From Eublepharis macularius (Eukaryota; Chordata; Lepidosauria; Squamata; Eublepharidae), in NCBI RefSeq assembly GCF_028583425.1, contig NC_072801.1, positions 8,018,001-8,082,000 on the forward strand: a stretch of DNA of 64,000 nucleotides. Reading direction: 5' to 3'. Positions 42,845 through 53,788 of the stretch are shown piece after piece; positions within the stretch are counted from its first letter, which is position 1; every line of letters begins with the position of its first letter. The position numbers were made by a program, and so were the translations under genes. The notes beneath the pieces are model-generated. The model was not told where the DNA came from, ran no database searches, and worked only from the letters and a program-made list of their open reading frames with translations.

Positions 42845-43741
42845 GTAAGTCCATGGTAGGACATTCCTACAATATCAATTCTTATCCAATGAAAAGAGGG
42901 TTTGGGATTCAAATGAAAACTGGGTGAGGTTAACTGCTGTGCTAAGAATGCACCCAGATTGGGTCCTTACCAGTTAATTCTATTATCTGTCTTGTAGTCT
43001 ATCACATTCAGCAGCAAATCTATTTAAATCATTCTTCACTAGCGTCATCCTTGTGTCATTTCCATCAGAAAAATGCAAGGGTTTTACCACTGGGTTTTAC
43101 CAAGATGAACTTCAACCCACATTTAGAAGTCAGGCAAAACGGCTATATGTGCATGTCGAGATATGCAACATTTTATTAGAGCAAAGCATCGAAAATCTCT
43201 AAACCAAATATGTATTTCAATAGAGCAGATTAGATCATCATGAAGCTAGACTAGAATGAAAGATGCAAAGCATTATGCTTTAGTACCAAAAGAAAGGTCA
43301 TACCATCTCTGGCCTGGTTTTCACTAAGGAGGTAAACATGCATCATTTCAGACTATAGGGAAGGTGACTCAGTGTCTCACATGACTGAATACTCTGTCAT
43401 GCAAATAAAAAAATCCTTCTACTAGGATATCAAGAAGAAGGAATGTAGCCTCACTTTCCCCTTTATATACCGCTTTTCTATATGTGGGGAAGATTCTTTC
43501 CATGGAAGAATATTCAGCCATCTTCAGTCTAAAATCTTACAATCCAGATGTTGGTTTACCACCTCTAGGAAAATTAGGGATGTGACAAAGTGGGAGGGAC
43601 TGAGAAAAGCTGAAGAGAAAAATCTCATCACCCCCTTTATCATTAGGCGCGAGAAGACTAGAACACCTGGAAGGAAATATTAGACAGGATAAGATTCTGA
43701 TTAGACATGTAATTGTTTGTTTGGGTGTCAATAGGTAGCAT
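42845..43741 (+). other. Start of intron 1, unassigned
   Basis: Begins with the GTAAGT donor. No exon or repeat recognised until the hAT element at 43750. Confidence 0.5.
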
Positions 43742-43749
43742 AGTAGCTC

Positions 43750-44595
43750 CAGGGCTGACACATCAATGGAGGCAAGTTGGGCAACTGCCTCAAGCTCAGA
43801 GACGCCAGAGGGGGCGCCGGGGGCTGGGGCACACAATGCAGAGCAACTGAGCAGGAGGGCTGGGAGGATGCACGCACGCCAAGCATCCCCCTCATCTCCT
43901 GCCTGTCACCTCACAAACTGGAAAGGAGCAAAGGAAAAGTGATAAGTTTCTTTTGGGGGACTGGGGGGGAATGGGACAGAATAATGACACCCAAAGACTG
44001 TTCTGGGGTGGGCTGCTGCTGCTTTCTCCTAGGGTGCCCTCGTGTCAGGGGTGGGGAGGAGAGCTTCTGCCTGGAAGAAGGATTTGCATCTTCAGCAGCT
44101 CATTCAAAGTGCAAACCCCGAGGCACAGCTGTTTCTCTAGGTCCTTCCCACTTTCTCCTTTCCATTTCCCTTCCCCTTTGCTTTCTTCTGTCATTATTCC
44201 ATCCCATCCGTCCCCAGTTCCCCAAAAGAAACATCACTTTTCCTCCACTCCTTTCCAGGCAGGAGATAGGGGGGTAATGCTTTGGGGCTCCAACCCCACA
44301 CACAAACACACACGCGTTCAGAGAGGGCAGTGAGCAGCAGCAGAGAGGGGAAGGCATCTCCTACATTTCCCAAGAAAACTTGCATGACCCTCATCTCATT
44401 TGATGTGGCTCTAGGTTGCCCCATGCTACCACTGCCACCGCTAGCGCACAGCTGCAGGCCAGGTGCGGCAGGTGGCTGGGGCGGATCCGGGGCAACTGAG
44501 TAGTCTGAGTGTGCACACATGCATGCACACAGGGGCGACAACAGTCCTGAAGCTGCCCCCAGCCTCAGGCGCCAGAAACTCTGGCACCGGCCCTG
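43750..44595. mobile_element. Non-autonomous hAT element, 8-bp target duplication
   Basis: The ends are CAGGGCTGACAC (43750) and CACCGGCCCTG (44595). Flanks AGTAGCTC (43742-43749) and GGTAGCTC (44596-44603) differ once. The interior is GC-rich with no transposase frame. Confidence 0.8.
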
Positions 44596-44734
44596 GGTAG
44601 CTCAAGCCAAGGAAGTGTAAATGAGAGGAGGGTAGAATGTAAAATATAATGTGTTGTCCCTGCAGTAAGCGAGATAGAGGAAGGTGAAACCACAGATGAG
44701 ACAAAAAAAAGGAACAGGGGGGATGTAGAAGCTT

Positions 44735-44845
44735 GTGTCAATGGTAGAACACCTGTTTTTCATGCAGAAGGTCAAGCGTTCAACCTCAGTTATCAGATGC
44801 TGGGTGCATAATATGGATCAGCTCAGGAGTTTGCTTCAGTAAGGA
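44735..44845 (+). mobile_element. tRNA-derived SINE
   Basis: GTCAATGGTAGAACACCTG and CATGCAGAAGGTCAAGCGTTCAACC are an A-box and B-box region of a tRNA-like head; the body is truncated soon after. Confidence 0.6.
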
Positions 44846-45017
44846 GTAGTGTTATATTATGTTGCAATGTTTGTAAATATAACCCCCCTTCCTATTTTTT
44901 ATGGCTATTCAATGTCTTCTACCTTTGTAACCCTCCCTTTAGTATGTCTAAATTTAGACAGTTTTGCTGCTTTAGGCAGCACTTTCGCTGTACTGACTGT
45001 TTTGGAGCCTCAGACAG

Positions 45018-45152
45018 CTTCCTTCCTTCCTTCCTTCCTTCCTTCCTTTTCCTTCCTTCCTTCCGTCCTTTTCCTTCCTTCCTTCCTTCCTTCCTTCCTT
45101 CCTTTTCCTTCCTTCCTTCCTTCCTTTTCCTTCCTTCCTTCCGTCCTTTTCT
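45018..45152. repeat. (CCTT)n tract with interruptions
   Basis: About 135 bp of CCTT repeats with a few TTTT and CCGT variants, all pyrimidine on the + strand apart from two G bases. Confidence 0.95.
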
Positions 45153-45436
45153 GTTTGTATTGTTTTCCAATTCTTCAGTCGTAGCCATTACATTGTTTGT
45201 TCATAGATCGTTGCTATTTAATGGAATTGTTTTTATCATATTTTGTAATCTATCTTGTGTCTCAATAATCCATTTTGTCTCTCAATGAGAAGGTGGGCTA
45301 TAAATGAAGATAATAACCAGAACAACCCATCTCTGCCTGAGATCCTGGAAAGCCATGGTCATGCAGAAATGCAGTGCTGACGGATAAACAAATTGCTTTT
45401 GTATAAAAGTTTTAAGGTTTATAAGACAATTGTAAT

Positions 45437-46164
45437 TAGAGGTGAGCTTGGACTGGGAAAACCTCATGGATCACTGGCCTGTGGTCTGTCAATTTTCATG
45501 GACCATGAACTTTCCATGGACCAGCTCCATTCACAGAATGGTTCAGCGGTCCGAGGTCCATCACTTCTGGCAGCCCTGGCTCTGCCCCTTCACACCCAAG
45601 AGCCCAAACTTACAGAGAATCTTCAGCAGCCTCTCCTCCAGCCACCCTCCAAGTTTGGTCAAGATTCCATTTTGAACGTCCGAGCTACAGACCCCCAAAA
45701 GGGCCACCCCAGGAAACTTCCAGTAGATACTGGAGTCACAAATGCCAATCGACTTGCATTGGCTAGTAGCACCAAAAAGTTGCAATGAGGCAAAATCAAA
45801 TAGAAAAGGGTGGGGGAAGAGCCACCTCACTCATCACACAGACACCTTCCCAGCCGTTGTCAAGGGAATTAATTCTTACTCCTTGCTCACATAGAGAAGA
45901 ATGGGAGCTCTCTGCTTGGCAGGCAGAGCTGCCTGTTAAGTTTTTAAGGGCTGCAAAAGGTCTGCAGACATCTTCTCCATTACCTAGGAAATTGATAGAT
46001 TGGAGCCAGGATGTCTGGACTCACAGACCATGGACTAATGGACCAGCCCAAACGGACCAAAATTCATGAAAAAAGTGAGTCTCACGAACTGTGTGTTCAC
46101 GAATCACGAAAAAGACCGGACTGTGCAAAATTTTGGTCCATTTTCCAGACTGTGCTCACCTCTA
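45437..46164. mobile_element. hAT-type MITE, 728 bp
   Basis: Ends TAGAGGTGAGC (45437) and GCTCACCTCTA (46164) are perfectly inverted. Flanks ATTGTAAT (45429-45436) and ATTTTAAT (46165-46172) differ once. An internal stretch (TCTCCTCCAGCCACCCTCC, then AAGTTTGGTCAAGATT) is shared with 56275-56320 in hAT copy B, so the families are related. Confidence 0.8.
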
Positions 46165-46172
46165 ATTTTAAT

Positions 46173-47190
46173 ATCTGTACTCTTAGGGCAAGCCCCAGAG
46201 CTATTATTTAAAGGATAATATACTTTCAGATGCAATGTCCAAGAGTACATTCTTTCCCAAGGAGCTTCAAATGTCCAGGATGTTATGCTGCATCAGTGGA
46301 CTCAGATTGCAGGCAACTGCTAGATGGATATACTGCAAGGACAAAACAATGGTCAGAAATGAAGACAGATCAAGAAAGATGAGAACAAAGAAGAAACCGT
46401 TAATATTTGAACAGAACTCATCTAAGGTAGCAAGCCTAAGCAGTTCTACTTGAGAGTAAGGTACACTTTTTTTAATGGGGCTTACTCCCACAAAAGTTTT
46501 CTTAGAGTTTCAACCTGAATTTTCATTTTTTTTTAAAAAAGAGAGAAGAACCCTGCTTTCTATCCACCCTGTTTCATTTTTACAGTGAAGCAGAAAGAAC
46601 TGATTTTGCCAGTAAAACAGCAGTTAACAGAAACTTTTAACAGAATATGACCTCTGAATGCCTTAGAAAAGGGATGATATATAAGGTGAGGGGGGATTGG
46701 TAGTATTTGCATTCAGAGACCTTATCAAATACCGGGAGATAAACCTTACATAACCCACAATAAAATTTTGTCTGAAGTTCACTGTCCAATTAAGTAAGCT
46801 TGCAACTGATCCGTCTGTAGCTCACAAAAGCAAGAACTATAAAAGAGCTTTCTTGTGATGAGAAGGCTGAATAGGAGTGAAATGGTAACAAGGGGACCTC
46901 GTGTGCCTCTTTTCATTGTCTTCTGCTAAGATTGGCCCTGGTGCATTTCCTTCAAAAATGACCAGACAGGAAAACAGCAGAGATTATCAGTAATCCATAT
47001 ATATATACCTCTCAGGATCAAGGAAGACAAATAATTCTGATAGCGAAGAGGTATGTTGCAAGTCAATATTAAATTAATCCAACGTACCTATCGCTAGGAG
47101 AAACAACCTCAAGGAAGATTCTGAATTTCCTCACCGCATCTATTTTGATCCCCAAATCCCTGTTTCAGTTTAGTTTCTCCTTTGTATAAA
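46173..47190. other. Unassigned intronic sequence
   Basis: No gene, exon or repeat recognised. Confidence 0.4.
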
Positions 47191-47194
47191 GTGA

Positions 47195-47365
47195 ACACGT
47201 GACAGTATTTGCTTTACTTGCAAAAGTCACATGTTCAGTCACCGGCATCTCCAGTTGAAAGGACTTAGTCATAGGTGATGTGAAAGCCCCTGCAGAGCCA
47301 CTGCCAGTCAGAACAGACAATAATGCCCATGACAGATCAACGGTCTGGCTCAGAAGAAATCAGCT
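47195..47365 (+). mobile_element. tRNA-derived SINE
   Basis: GTTCAGTCACCGGCATCTCC, then GTGATGTGAAAGCCCCTGC and GAGCCACTGCCAGTC, the same family as 40155 and 44735. Confidence 0.65.
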
Positions 47366-47447
47366 TTATGCATGTTGTATTGTCGAAGGCTTTCACGGCC
47401 GGAGAACGATGGTTGTTGTGGGTTTTCCGGGCTGTATTGCCGTGGTC

Positions 47448-47513
47448 TTGGCATTGTAGTTCCTGACGTTTCGCCAGCAGCTGTGGCTGGCATCTTCAGA
47501 GGTGTAGCACCAA
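47448..47513 (-). ncRNA. Hammerhead ribozyme of PLE-1
   Basis: The core is at 47465-47499, matching the family consensus; helix I outer strands TTGGTG/TGCCAA are intact. Confidence 0.78.
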
Positions 47514-47574
47514 AAGACAGAGATCTCTCAGTGTCACAGTGTGGAAAAGATGTTGGCAGGTCATTTGTATCTAC

Positions 47575-48047
47575 TCAGGAGGGGTGGGGTTGAGCTGAGT
47601 CATCCTGTAAGAGTTTCCCAGGGTGTGGAATGCTAATGGCGGGAGGCTTCACTATATCCTGAGGAGGTTCTTTTGCATATGGATTGGTGCTTGATGTGCT
47701 AATCTTCTCTGCAGAGCTATTGTCGAGTATAGAGTGTTTTGTTAGTGTGGTGTTTTTCAGAACTGGAAACCATGCTCTGTTCATTCTTAAGGTTTCTTCT
47801 TTCCTGTTGAAGTTTTGCTTATGCTTGTGAATTTCAATGGCTTCCCTGTGCAGTCTGACAAAGTAGTTGGAAGTGTTGTCCAGTATTTTGGTGTCCTGGA
47901 ATAAGATACTGTGCCCTGTTTGAGTTAGGCTATGTTCAGCCACTGCTGATTTTTCAAGTTGTCCAAGTCTGCAGTGTCTTTCATGTTCTTTTATTCTTGT
48001 CTGGATGCTACGCTTTGTGGTCCCGATGTAAACTTGTCCACAGCTGC
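47575..48047 (-). pseudogene. PLE-1 GIY-YIG endonuclease C-terminal fragment
   Basis: The open frame contains CSCGQVYIGTTKRSIQTRIK, the YIG half with its conserved Arg, then the EHERHCRLGQLEKSAVAEHS region and a long C-terminal tail (FNRKEETLRMNRAWFPVLKN, KEPPQDIVKPP). The first half (G-VY) and the whole reverse transcriptase are lost by 5' truncation. The open frame runs on to 48093 into flanking DNA. In the copy at 55831 the missing residues GVYSIPCSCGQ are still visible. Confidence 0.85.
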
Positions 48048-48540
48048 AGGGTGTTTCTCTGCACCAAATTAGAGAGTATGCATTTTTCAACATTGTTGGA
48101 TTGCTGGAATATCAGCATTATACACTATACAAGTGGAGACCTGCAAGGACTTGCAGGGGACATCTCATTTCTCCCTCTCCCACCATGTCCTCTTTCCCTT
48201 TCTGGCCCCCCATAGCCTCTCCCCCTTTTCTTGCTTCCTTCTCACCTTCCCACCCGCTTTTATCTGTCCCCATTTTACCTTTCTGTTTCCCACCATGGCA
48301 GTCTCTCCCCTATGGCCAGTTATATGGTGCCAGCTGAGTTGGGCCCAGTTGCATGATGGGGAACCTGCAAGGACTTGCAGTGGGTACTTCACTTTTCCCC
48401 ATATCCTCTTCCCCACACTATTGCTTCTTTCCCTCCTCCTGGCAGCCCCCGTATGTTCACTTTTCCCTACATCCGTCTCTTCTTCAAATCTACTAAATAA
48501 CGTACCTTTTATCCCCCCGCCACTACCTTCACCTATATTT
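48048..48540. other. Pyrimidine-rich stretch with a degenerate ~220-bp duplication
   Basis: ACCTGCAAGGACTTGCAG occurs near 48140 and again near 48363, each followed by a CT-rich run with CTCTTCCC/CTCTTTCC-type sequence. No gene is recognised. Confidence 0.4.
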
Positions 48541-48544
48541 CTAA

Positions 48545-48755
48545 ATTTACTTAATTTATATACTGCCTTTCTCCACAATGGAAACCCAAAGCAGTTTGCA
48601 TTATTCTCCTTGCCTCAATAGTATCCTCACAACAATCCTGAGAGATAGGTTAGACCGTTTGTGTGACTGGATCAAAGTCACCCAGTGAGCTTCTACAATA
48701 TCGTGGTGTTTCGGACCTGGGTCTCCCAGATCTTACTCCGACACTCTCACTGCTA
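48545..48755 (-). mobile_element. tRNA-derived SINE
   Basis: The complement begins GTAGCAGTGAGAGTGTCGG with a following GGGAGACCCAGGTCCGAA head, and the body has AACCTATCTCTCAGGATTG. Ends in CAGTATATAAATTAAG-type sequence. Confidence 0.6.
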
Positions 48756-48756
48756 C

Positions 48757-49172
48757 GGGCTCATTTCGAGGGGGAATGCACAGGAACACAGTTCCGGCAG
48801 TTCCCCAAAGAGGTCACATGTTAGGTAGCCCTGCCCACCCAACTCTCAGCCATTTTGGACCCGTTTTGGCCTGGATTGGGGCCGAAATGGCCCGGATCAG
48901 GCCTCTGACAGGTGGTGGATCACTTTCCCACTCTTCAGTGGCCTGATCCTGACCATTTTGGGCCCTTTTCAGCCATTTTCAGCCCCTTTTTGCCATTTTG
49001 GGCTCAATTTCGGCCCTGAATGGCCAGGATTGGGTCCAAAACAGCAAGAATAGGTGATGTCAGGGGGTGTGGCATATGCAAATCAGTTATACTAATGACA
49101 CACTTCCGGTGATGGCTGTTATGCTAATGAGTTCCTCCAGCTCTTTTTCTATGAAATGCCCCCTGGCTACAC
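48757..49172. mobile_element. Probable non-autonomous DNA transposon
   Basis: GGGCTCATTTCGAGGGGGAA at the left and TATGAAATGCCCCCTGG at the right are imperfectly inverted. The body contains multiple CCATTTTGG and GGCC motifs. A target duplication (GCTAC on both sides) is weak. Confidence 0.4.
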
Positions 49173-49359
49173 TACACTGGCAGGAGGAGGGGGCTGCTGT
49201 TGAACAATAGCAAAAAGACAGGCCTGGATAAGCCATGCAAGTCTATCAGGTTGCCTGGTGATTGCTTCAGGACCTGACCCCAATAAGTCCTCCCTCAAAG
49301 GCCAAAATGGCCCTGCCCCTACCCTGCCTTTTACTGGCAGAAGCCAAGCCTGGAATACT

Positions 49360-51746
49360 ACAAAATACAGAATCCAGGGAACTGCAATAAATTACCAATC
49401 AATTGAAAGTTAATTTTTTATATATATATTTTTGCTTGTGCAAAGTGCTGAAGTGCAAATGCATATATATCAATTCAAAGTGCAGTTATGAACAATAATA
49501 ATGAGGTAGTCTGTCAATCCAGAAATAATACAATATATACAAGGATGGGGAGAAACGTCCCGCTTGAGATGAAATTCAGACCATCAGTCCAAAGATGGAA
49601 CTGGAAGTGCCAAAGAACACTGCCGACGGGCTTATGCGCAGATTTCCATTTCCCGTTTCGTTCTTACTTCTTCTTGGGCATAATTCAATGGACTATGATG
49701 GAAATTATTATGCAATATTAATTAATAAATTATTTCTTATAAAACATAGCGTCTTGTATAGTCATTCATATGCATACTCACTGGTCACAGGTATCTCTCC
49801 TCACACCCCACTCAGTTAGAAATACAATGAAGGCTCAAAATGCAATGAGATGACAGATACAGCTAACAGATAACCACCCCGTATTTCAATAAAATGCCTT
49901 TGGCCATATCATTAAGACAATTAGGATCTACCGTTTCCTTAAAGGGGTCTAAACCACATAACAAATGTGTGTGATACAGTACACCAACTAATATTAGTTC
50001 ATATAAATACATACATATAATATCTACATACATATAAATACATTTATATAAAATACATTCATATATAAAAAAATTCATATATAAAATACATTCATATACA
50101 AAAGGAGCAACATAATAAATATTTTTAATGTGTATGGGAGTAGAAGCAATGCTTACCAGAAACCTGAGGACCATAGGTCCCTCCAAAGACACAGTGGGCT
50201 GTATGCAGTCTCTCTAAACCAAAAATGGCTCCCCTAGCCTAGAAAGCAAGAGTAGTCTATTGAAAGATTCAGACCACTGGGTGTTAAACTCTTGAGCTCA
50301 AAGATCCACTTAGATTCCATTTGTAGCAATTTCTTAGACTGGTCTGTGCTGGAAGGTGCATCAATCACCTCTAAAACGGAAACCTGCAGGTCATTAATGT
50401 TCCTATGTTTAGATAAATAATGTTCCACTAAGGGAGCCTCTCTAATGTTGTTTCTTATACGTGAGAGGTGCTCCTGAATGCGTACTCGCAATTGGCGGCT
50501 GGTACTGCCAATATAGTTAAGTCAGCAGCTACACTGTATAATGTAAACTACATTGGCTGTCTTGCATGTTGAGAAGCCAATGGTTAAGCCTTTCCTGTCC
50601 GGTAAAATGGTATCAAGTCTAACCATCAAGTGGCATACGGTGCACTCTCCACAAGGAAAATGTCCCGTTGGTAACGAACGCACAGGAGCCAATTGTTGAT
50701 ATTCAGATCTAATGAGAATGTCTTTCAGGCTTCTAGTGCGTCTATACCCAATAGTCGGAGGATCTTCACATCCACCGATGCCACTTACCAAATGCCAATG
50801 TTTTTTAATTATTCTGCTTATAGGACCTGCCATGGGAGTATATTCTAGTGCCCACTTGATTCTAGAATCAATCCGGCGCACTCTCGGACAAAGAAGCGTC
50901 TCACATGGTGTATTCTCCGCCCTCCTAATAGCTGGCAATCTGACACTTTCCGGATAACCCCTTGAGGCAAAGGCTGAGTCCAAATCTTTACTGTGTTGTC
51001 TAAAGTCAAAATCATTAGTGGAGTTGCGCTTCATTCTTAGGAATTGACCGACAGGTATATTGTTTTTTAAATGTTTAGGATGAAAATAATTAGCATCTAT
51101 CAGTGATCTTTCTAAAAGGACGCATTCCCAAGCTACAGTCAGTACGTTTATAAACAGTGACGTCTAAGTAGTTAATACACTCTAAGCTCCCTTGCCAAGA
51201 GAACTGAATGTCAGTATCCAAGGTGTTAAGCCAATTAGCAAATTCCCCTGCAGGCGTAATTGAGCTCAAGATGACAATGACGTCATCAATGAACCTCTTG
51301 TAAAAGACAATAGACTCTTTAAAGGGGTTGTTCTCTGCCAAGATAAATGTCTCTTCTATGCGGGACATAAAGAGGTTGGCGATGCTAGGGGCGGTGGCAC
51401 AACCCATAGCCACCCCTTTGGTCTGATAGAAGTAGTCATTGTTAAACTTGAAGTAATTCCTTTCAAGGACTATATCCAGAACGTTTAGTAGAAAGGGGGT
51501 GGAGGGGATTTGGGAGGTACGTTGCAACAGGGCACTTTCCACAACAGCCCTCGCTGTTCATAACTGAGTGCAGTTATTGTTCATAACTGCACATTGAATT
51601 GATATAGATGCATTTGCACTTCAGCACTTTGCACAAGCAAAAATATATATATATAAAATTAACTTTCAATTGATTGGTAATTTATTGCGGTTCCCCGGAG
51701 TCTGTATTTTGTGTTGTTCCTCTCTCCGGGGGTTCCCTTTGTTTTT
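49360..51746 (-). mobile_element. Penelope-like element (PLE-3), inverted termini, 14-bp target duplication
   Basis: AAGCCTGGAATACT at 49346-49359 and 51747-51760 flanks a 2,387-bp insertion. The left arm (49360-49500) and right arm (about 51573-51712) are inverted copies of about 140 bp. The right arm extends 34 nt further (51713-51746) than the left. Between them, on the minus strand, is a 5'-truncated element: the second half of the reverse transcriptase, a linker and the GIY-YIG endonuclease, then a 3' UTR of about 730 bp. Confidence 0.88.
50234..51542 (-). pseudogene. PLE-3 reverse transcriptase and GIY-YIG protein, broken
   Basis: 51542-51090 encodes reverse transcriptase: TKGVAMGCATAPSIANLF, then the palm motif YKRFIDD with FIDD at residues 84-87 of the fragment. 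A frameshift between 51090 and 51034 leads to 50522-51034, with GHFPCGECTVC and VVYIIQCSC (the GIY half). A TGA at 50522-50524 is followed in the same frame by LNYIGSTSRQLRVRIQEHLS (the YIG half) and EAPLVEHYLSKH. The N-terminal half of the reverse transcriptase is missing. The style resembles the Neptune branch of Penelope-like elements; that placement is tentative. Confidence 0.85.
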
Positions 51747-51760
51747 AAGCCTGGAATACT

Positions 51761-52780
51761 GGCAAAACTCTTATGGTTGCCTAGCAACAGCCACTGAGAG
51801 CATCTGGTTAAAGCTACATGCATTTTTTTTGCATTTTTTAAAAACCCTGCAATGTAATTTTTTTAGATTTCAGATTTTTCTGCAAACCTGTGGCATTTTT
51901 TCAGGTGCACAGGAAGATCTGTCTTGTTCAATCTCCAAATGTAAGTATCCTCAGATAAGGACCACTTGGCTATTACTATGTAAGATGTAGAAGTATACAC
52001 TATACATATACATATAAACAATATATAGTATGTATACAATAGATAATGTGTATTAAAAACATACAATCTGAATCCACAACACAAATGAATACACAGAACT
52101 GAATGCAAAAAGCAGAGAATCAAAGCCAATGGGGAAAATATGAACAAATATAAAAACAAAAGTGAAATAAGGAACATTTGCTCATATCTGACCAGCACCT
52201 AACATATGCCATTGCCACACATAACTGAGTGTATCTGAAATGGCAGTTAAAAACCCAATCTTAGGCTGCAAAAAGGCTTGGGATTTAACTCCAAGATCAG
52301 CCCTTGTGAGAATTCCACTCTTTTCCAACAAGCACCATTTGGCTGACCAAAGAACTTTGCTGGGTGACTTCTTTTTTTTACAGTAAGTACAGACCCAGCT
52401 TCAATATTTATTTCTTACAACTTTATTCCAGAATATCAAACTGTTTTCAATCATCCCTACCTGATTCTGTGACTCACTCTCTGGATAGGTCATTATTTAT
52501 ACTGTTGAATACAAAGAACCCTCCAGCTTAGCAGTTAACTTCAGCAGAGGCAATGTCTTTTCCTGTGACCGGTCTGAACTATCTTCCATTCACATTGCTA
52601 TCTGCCAAGGCAGGTCCCATCACACGTTTCTGAACTGTTTTCTCATCACTTTCCCTTTCCACAATCTGTTCTGCTCTTCTCTAGCCCAAGGTAGGACTGA
52701 TGCTATTAAACGGTTTGGTTGGAGGTTGGGGAAGGGTATCATTTTCCACTTACAGGAATACCCACAAACCTGTTTTACAG
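51761..52780. other. Unassigned
   Basis: An AT-rich ATACATATA tract lies at about 52000-52060. No gene or repeat end recognised. Confidence 0.4.
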
Positions 52781-52855
52781 TGATATATTGTCAAAGGCTT
52801 TCACAGCCGGAGAACGATGGTTGTTGTGGATTTTCCAGGCTGTATAGCCGTGGTC

Positions 52856-52921
52856 TTGGCATTGTAGTTCCTGACGTTTCGCCAGCAGCTGTGACTGGCA
52901 TCTTCAGAGGTGTAGCACCAA
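52856..52921 (-). ncRNA. Hammerhead ribozyme of PLE-1
   Basis: The core is at 52873-52907. Helix II has one change (GCCAGT with GCTGGC) that keeps pairing through a U-G wobble. All catalytic core positions are kept. Confidence 0.75.
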
Positions 52922-53340
52922 AAGACAGAGATCTCTCAGTGTCACAGTATGGAAAAGATGTTGGCAGGTAATTTATATCTACTCAGGAAGGTGGGTTTGG
53001 GCTGAGTCATCCTGTAAGACTTTCCTAGGGTGTGGAATGCTAATGGAGGGAGGCTTCACTGTATCCTGAGGAGGTTCTTTTGCATATGGATTGGTGCTTG
53101 ATATGATAATCTTCTCTGCAGGGCTATTGTAGGATGTAGAGTATTTTGTTACCCTGGTGTTTTTCAGGACTGGAAACCATGCTCTATTCATTCATGCTAC
53201 ATTCATTCTTTCCTGTTGAAATTGTGCTTATGCTTATGAATTTCAATGGCTTCCCTGTGCAATCTGACGAAGTAGTTGGAAGTGTTGTCCAGTATTTTAG
53301 TGTCCTGGAATAGGATACTGTGTCCTGTTTGAGTTAGGCT

Positions 53341-53765
53341 TGTCAGGTTCAGAATGCTTTCAGGTATATCCTTGCCTAACCGACTCCATGTTTAATCCTT
53401 TCAGTGTTTAAGTGCTTCCTTCACAGGTGCCAAGGTTCCCAGGCAGCTATCTCACAGAGAAGGATTGTTTTGGCTACTGCTGTTCCACCAAGAACCGGCC
53501 TTGAAGAACTTTCACTTCCCTAGCTTCAAAGGGGTTGTTTTGAGAACTATGGGGGGAGGTTGGGCCTGCTGGGATCTGTTACTCTGTACCTCATGCTTTG
53601 CCTGTCATTGGTAACAATGCATATGTACCATCCTGGATATTGTATTCAGGCCAGTGGACTATAATGAACTAATTCTTCAGTAAAAACCTTTTGGAAACAA
53701 TGGACTGTTGTCTGATTGCAGAAGGTAGTCTGGAGTAAGGACATTATCTAGCCACAGCTCTGACA
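53341..53765 (+). repeat. 5' LTR
   Basis: 425 bp, TGTCAG...CTGACA. Over the shared 409 bp I see two differences from the 3' LTR (AACCGG versus AACTGG, and GACTGTTG versus GACTCTTG), so the insertion is young. Confidence 0.93.
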
Positions 53766-53788
53766 TTTTGTTACCAATCATCTTTCCA

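Larger units (their letters stand above)
47374..48047 (-). mobile_element. PLE-1, 5'-truncated copy
   Basis: The 3' end is complete (TATTGTCGAAGGCTTTCACG on the + strand at 47378). It carries a hammerhead and the C-terminal coding region. Similarity to the other PLE-1 copies ends at about 48047. I could not identify a target duplication. Confidence 0.85.

Noticed and set aside
42845..42927. Continuation of the ENPP7-like frame past the splice donor
   Set aside because: Similarity to the family stops at the GTAAGT donor and the remaining codons look intronic.
49622..49690. Hammerhead in the PLE-3 3' UTR (GAAGAAG...GAAACG on the minus strand)
   Set aside because: The CTGANGA core is not intact and helix II cannot form.
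53766..53788. tRNA primer-binding site right after the 5' LTR
   Set aside because: The sequence begins TTTTGTTACC and lacks the usual TGG start, so no tRNA match can be claimed.
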